DNA of 64,000 nucleotides from CAWBKV01 sp041946675 (GTDB taxonomy: Archaea; Halobacteriota; Methanosarcinia; Methanotrichales; Methanotrichaceae), in assembly GCA_041946675.1 (NCBI GenBank), contig JBHGAU010000001.1:1-64000 (forward strand). The letters run 5' to 3'. Made by a program: the position numbers and the translations under genes. The notes under the pieces are model-generated. The model made no database searches. It was not told the DNA's origin and was given only the letters and a program-made list of their open reading frames with translations. Of this stretch, positions 63,293-64,000 are shown one piece after another (the first letter of the stretch is position 1; each line of letters begins with the position of its first letter).

Positions 63293-64000
63293 ATGCCAGA
63301 GATAATTCGAGAGCATTTCCAGCTTAAGCAAACGATAGTTACCATCTTTGCGCAGGAAAAAGCTCACATCGATGCAGCAAAGATATCCATCATGGAGCAG
63401 CGGGGCTATCTTGAAGCGTTCATCCGCAAAGATCCATTCTTCATGCTCACGCTTGAGCCGTATGACCTTCAGGCCGAGGATGCACCTGATATCATCAAGC
63501 AAATGATCCATACAACAGAAATCTTCGGCATCGGCCCAATGGCTGCCGTTGCAGGAGTGATAGCAAAGCTGGCTGTTGAGGCAATGATTGAAGCCGGCGC
63601 CACCTATGCGATCATTGATAACGGAGGAGATATGTCAATTCTGAATGATCAGCCGGTAATAGTGGGAATATACGCAGGCTCATCTCCTATTCGGGATCTG
63701 GCATTCGAGATCCTGCCGCGGGAGAAACCTCTGGGAATAGCCACAAGCAGCGGCACAGTTGGGCCATCGATAAGCTTCGGATGCGCTGATGCAGCTACTC
63801 TCATCTCTCAGGATCCTGCACTGGCCGATGCTGCGGCAACTGCTCTGGGAAACGCAGTGCAAGCGGATAACAATCTGGACGAGTGCTTCAAGGCGATCGA
63901 TAGGCCTGGGATTGATGGCGCCCTGATAATTCGGGGCGATGAGATGGCGATGTGGGGAGAGCTGCCGAAGCTAAGAAGGGCGAAGATAGGGATGGATAGA
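63293..64000 (+). CDS. UPF0280 family protein (3' end beyond window)
   Basis: Read from ATG 63293 with no stop before 64000, so 236 residues are visible. Blocks EHFQLKQTIVTIFAQE, GPMAAVAGVIAKLAVEAMIE, IDNGGDM and GIATSSGTVGPSISFGCADA match the UPF0280 / FAD:protein FMN transferase (ApbE)-like fold found in methanogens. A role in flavin attachment is not established for UPF0280. It starts two bases after hflX, so it is co-transcribed. Confidence 0.9.
   Translation, partial: MPEIIREHFQLKQTIVTIFAQEKAHIDAAKISIMEQRGYLEAFIRKDPFFMLTLEPYDLQAEDAPDIIKQMIHTTEIFGIGPMAAVAGVIAKLAVEAMIEAGATYAIIDNGGDMSILNDQPVIVGIYAGSSPIRDLAFEILPREKPLGIATSSGTVGPSISFGCADAATLISQDPALADAAATALGNAVQADNNLDECFKAIDRPGIDGALIIRGDEMAMWGELPKLRRAKIGMDR

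Noticed and set aside
1..64000. tRNA and rRNA genes
   Set aside because: I looked for TTCGA-type T-loops in cloverleaf context and for rRNA cores by eye and found none; a covariance-model scan would be decisive.

Overview
The window reads as chromosomal DNA of a methanogenic archaeon, most likely an obligate acetate user of the genus Methanothrix (Methanosaeta). Archaeal markers include a group II chaperonin, archaeal AlaRS and AspRS, ABCE1/Rli1, Nob1, SRP19, S17e, an EMC6-like protein, GfcR, a ThiD-ThiN fusion and an archaeal dUTPase. HdrE-HdrD is the membrane heterodisulfide reductase of cytochrome-containing methanogens. Short NifB, hybrid PAS kinases and many N-glycosylation-rich secreted proteins also suit Methanothrix. 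The genus is an inference. No rRNA, tRNA or CRISPR array was recognised.

Layout. 0-3.2 kb: a hybrid histidine kinase cut by the left edge and a receiver-only regulator. 3.2-9.4 kb: aspS, then a module of a small two-helix membrane protein, a 1060-residue SLC5-STAC-DUF835 protein and a BofA-like protein; a DUF1614 protein faces them. 9.5-15.5 kb: dUTPase, a sulfur-transfer set (E1-like, ThiI, MoaD/ThiS-like) and an OFA-type transporter, interleaved with three small secreted Asn/Thr/Ser-rich proteins on the other strand. 15.6-22.5 kb: an accessory stretch of gene fossils (alpha/beta hydrolase, TnpB, methyltransferase), antitoxin-like genes, tandem and inverted repeats, and secreted proteins including a beta-class carbonic anhydrase. 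Three genes here have a good Shine-Dalgarno but no ATG, GTG or TTG at the expected start. 22.5-28.6 kb: transporter, pentapeptide membrane protein, TPR protein, surface proteins and a universal stress protein. 28.6-32.5 kb: a five-PAS hybrid kinase, paralogue of the one at the left edge.

32.7-50.8 kb is mostly housekeeping: alaS; nob1-gfcR; EMC6-like, rli1 and a membrane protein; thermosome; hdrED; an HD phosphohydrolase, UPF0216 and a 34-residue helical-repeat protein; thiDN; rps17e-dapA-dapB. 50.8-59.5 kb is a second cell-surface region: a polysaccharide deacetylase-like protein, three consecutive secreted proteins that share Ig-like domains (the last 1187 residues, with DUF11 repeats), a secreted pentapeptide protein and a second transglutaminase-like protein. 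59.6-64 kb returns to core genes: nifB, srp19-PHP, DUF2209-hflX-UPF0280 (cut by the right edge).

How it fits together: HdrDE closes the energy-conserving electron chain. In bacteria, SLC5-STAC receptors such as CrbS govern the acetate switch, so the kinase-less SLC5-STAC-DUF835 protein is a candidate for substrate sensing or uptake here; its ligand cannot be read from sequence. The exported carbonic anhydrase could interconvert CO2 and bicarbonate outside the membrane. The many secreted glycoprotein candidates probably decorate the cell surface or sheath.
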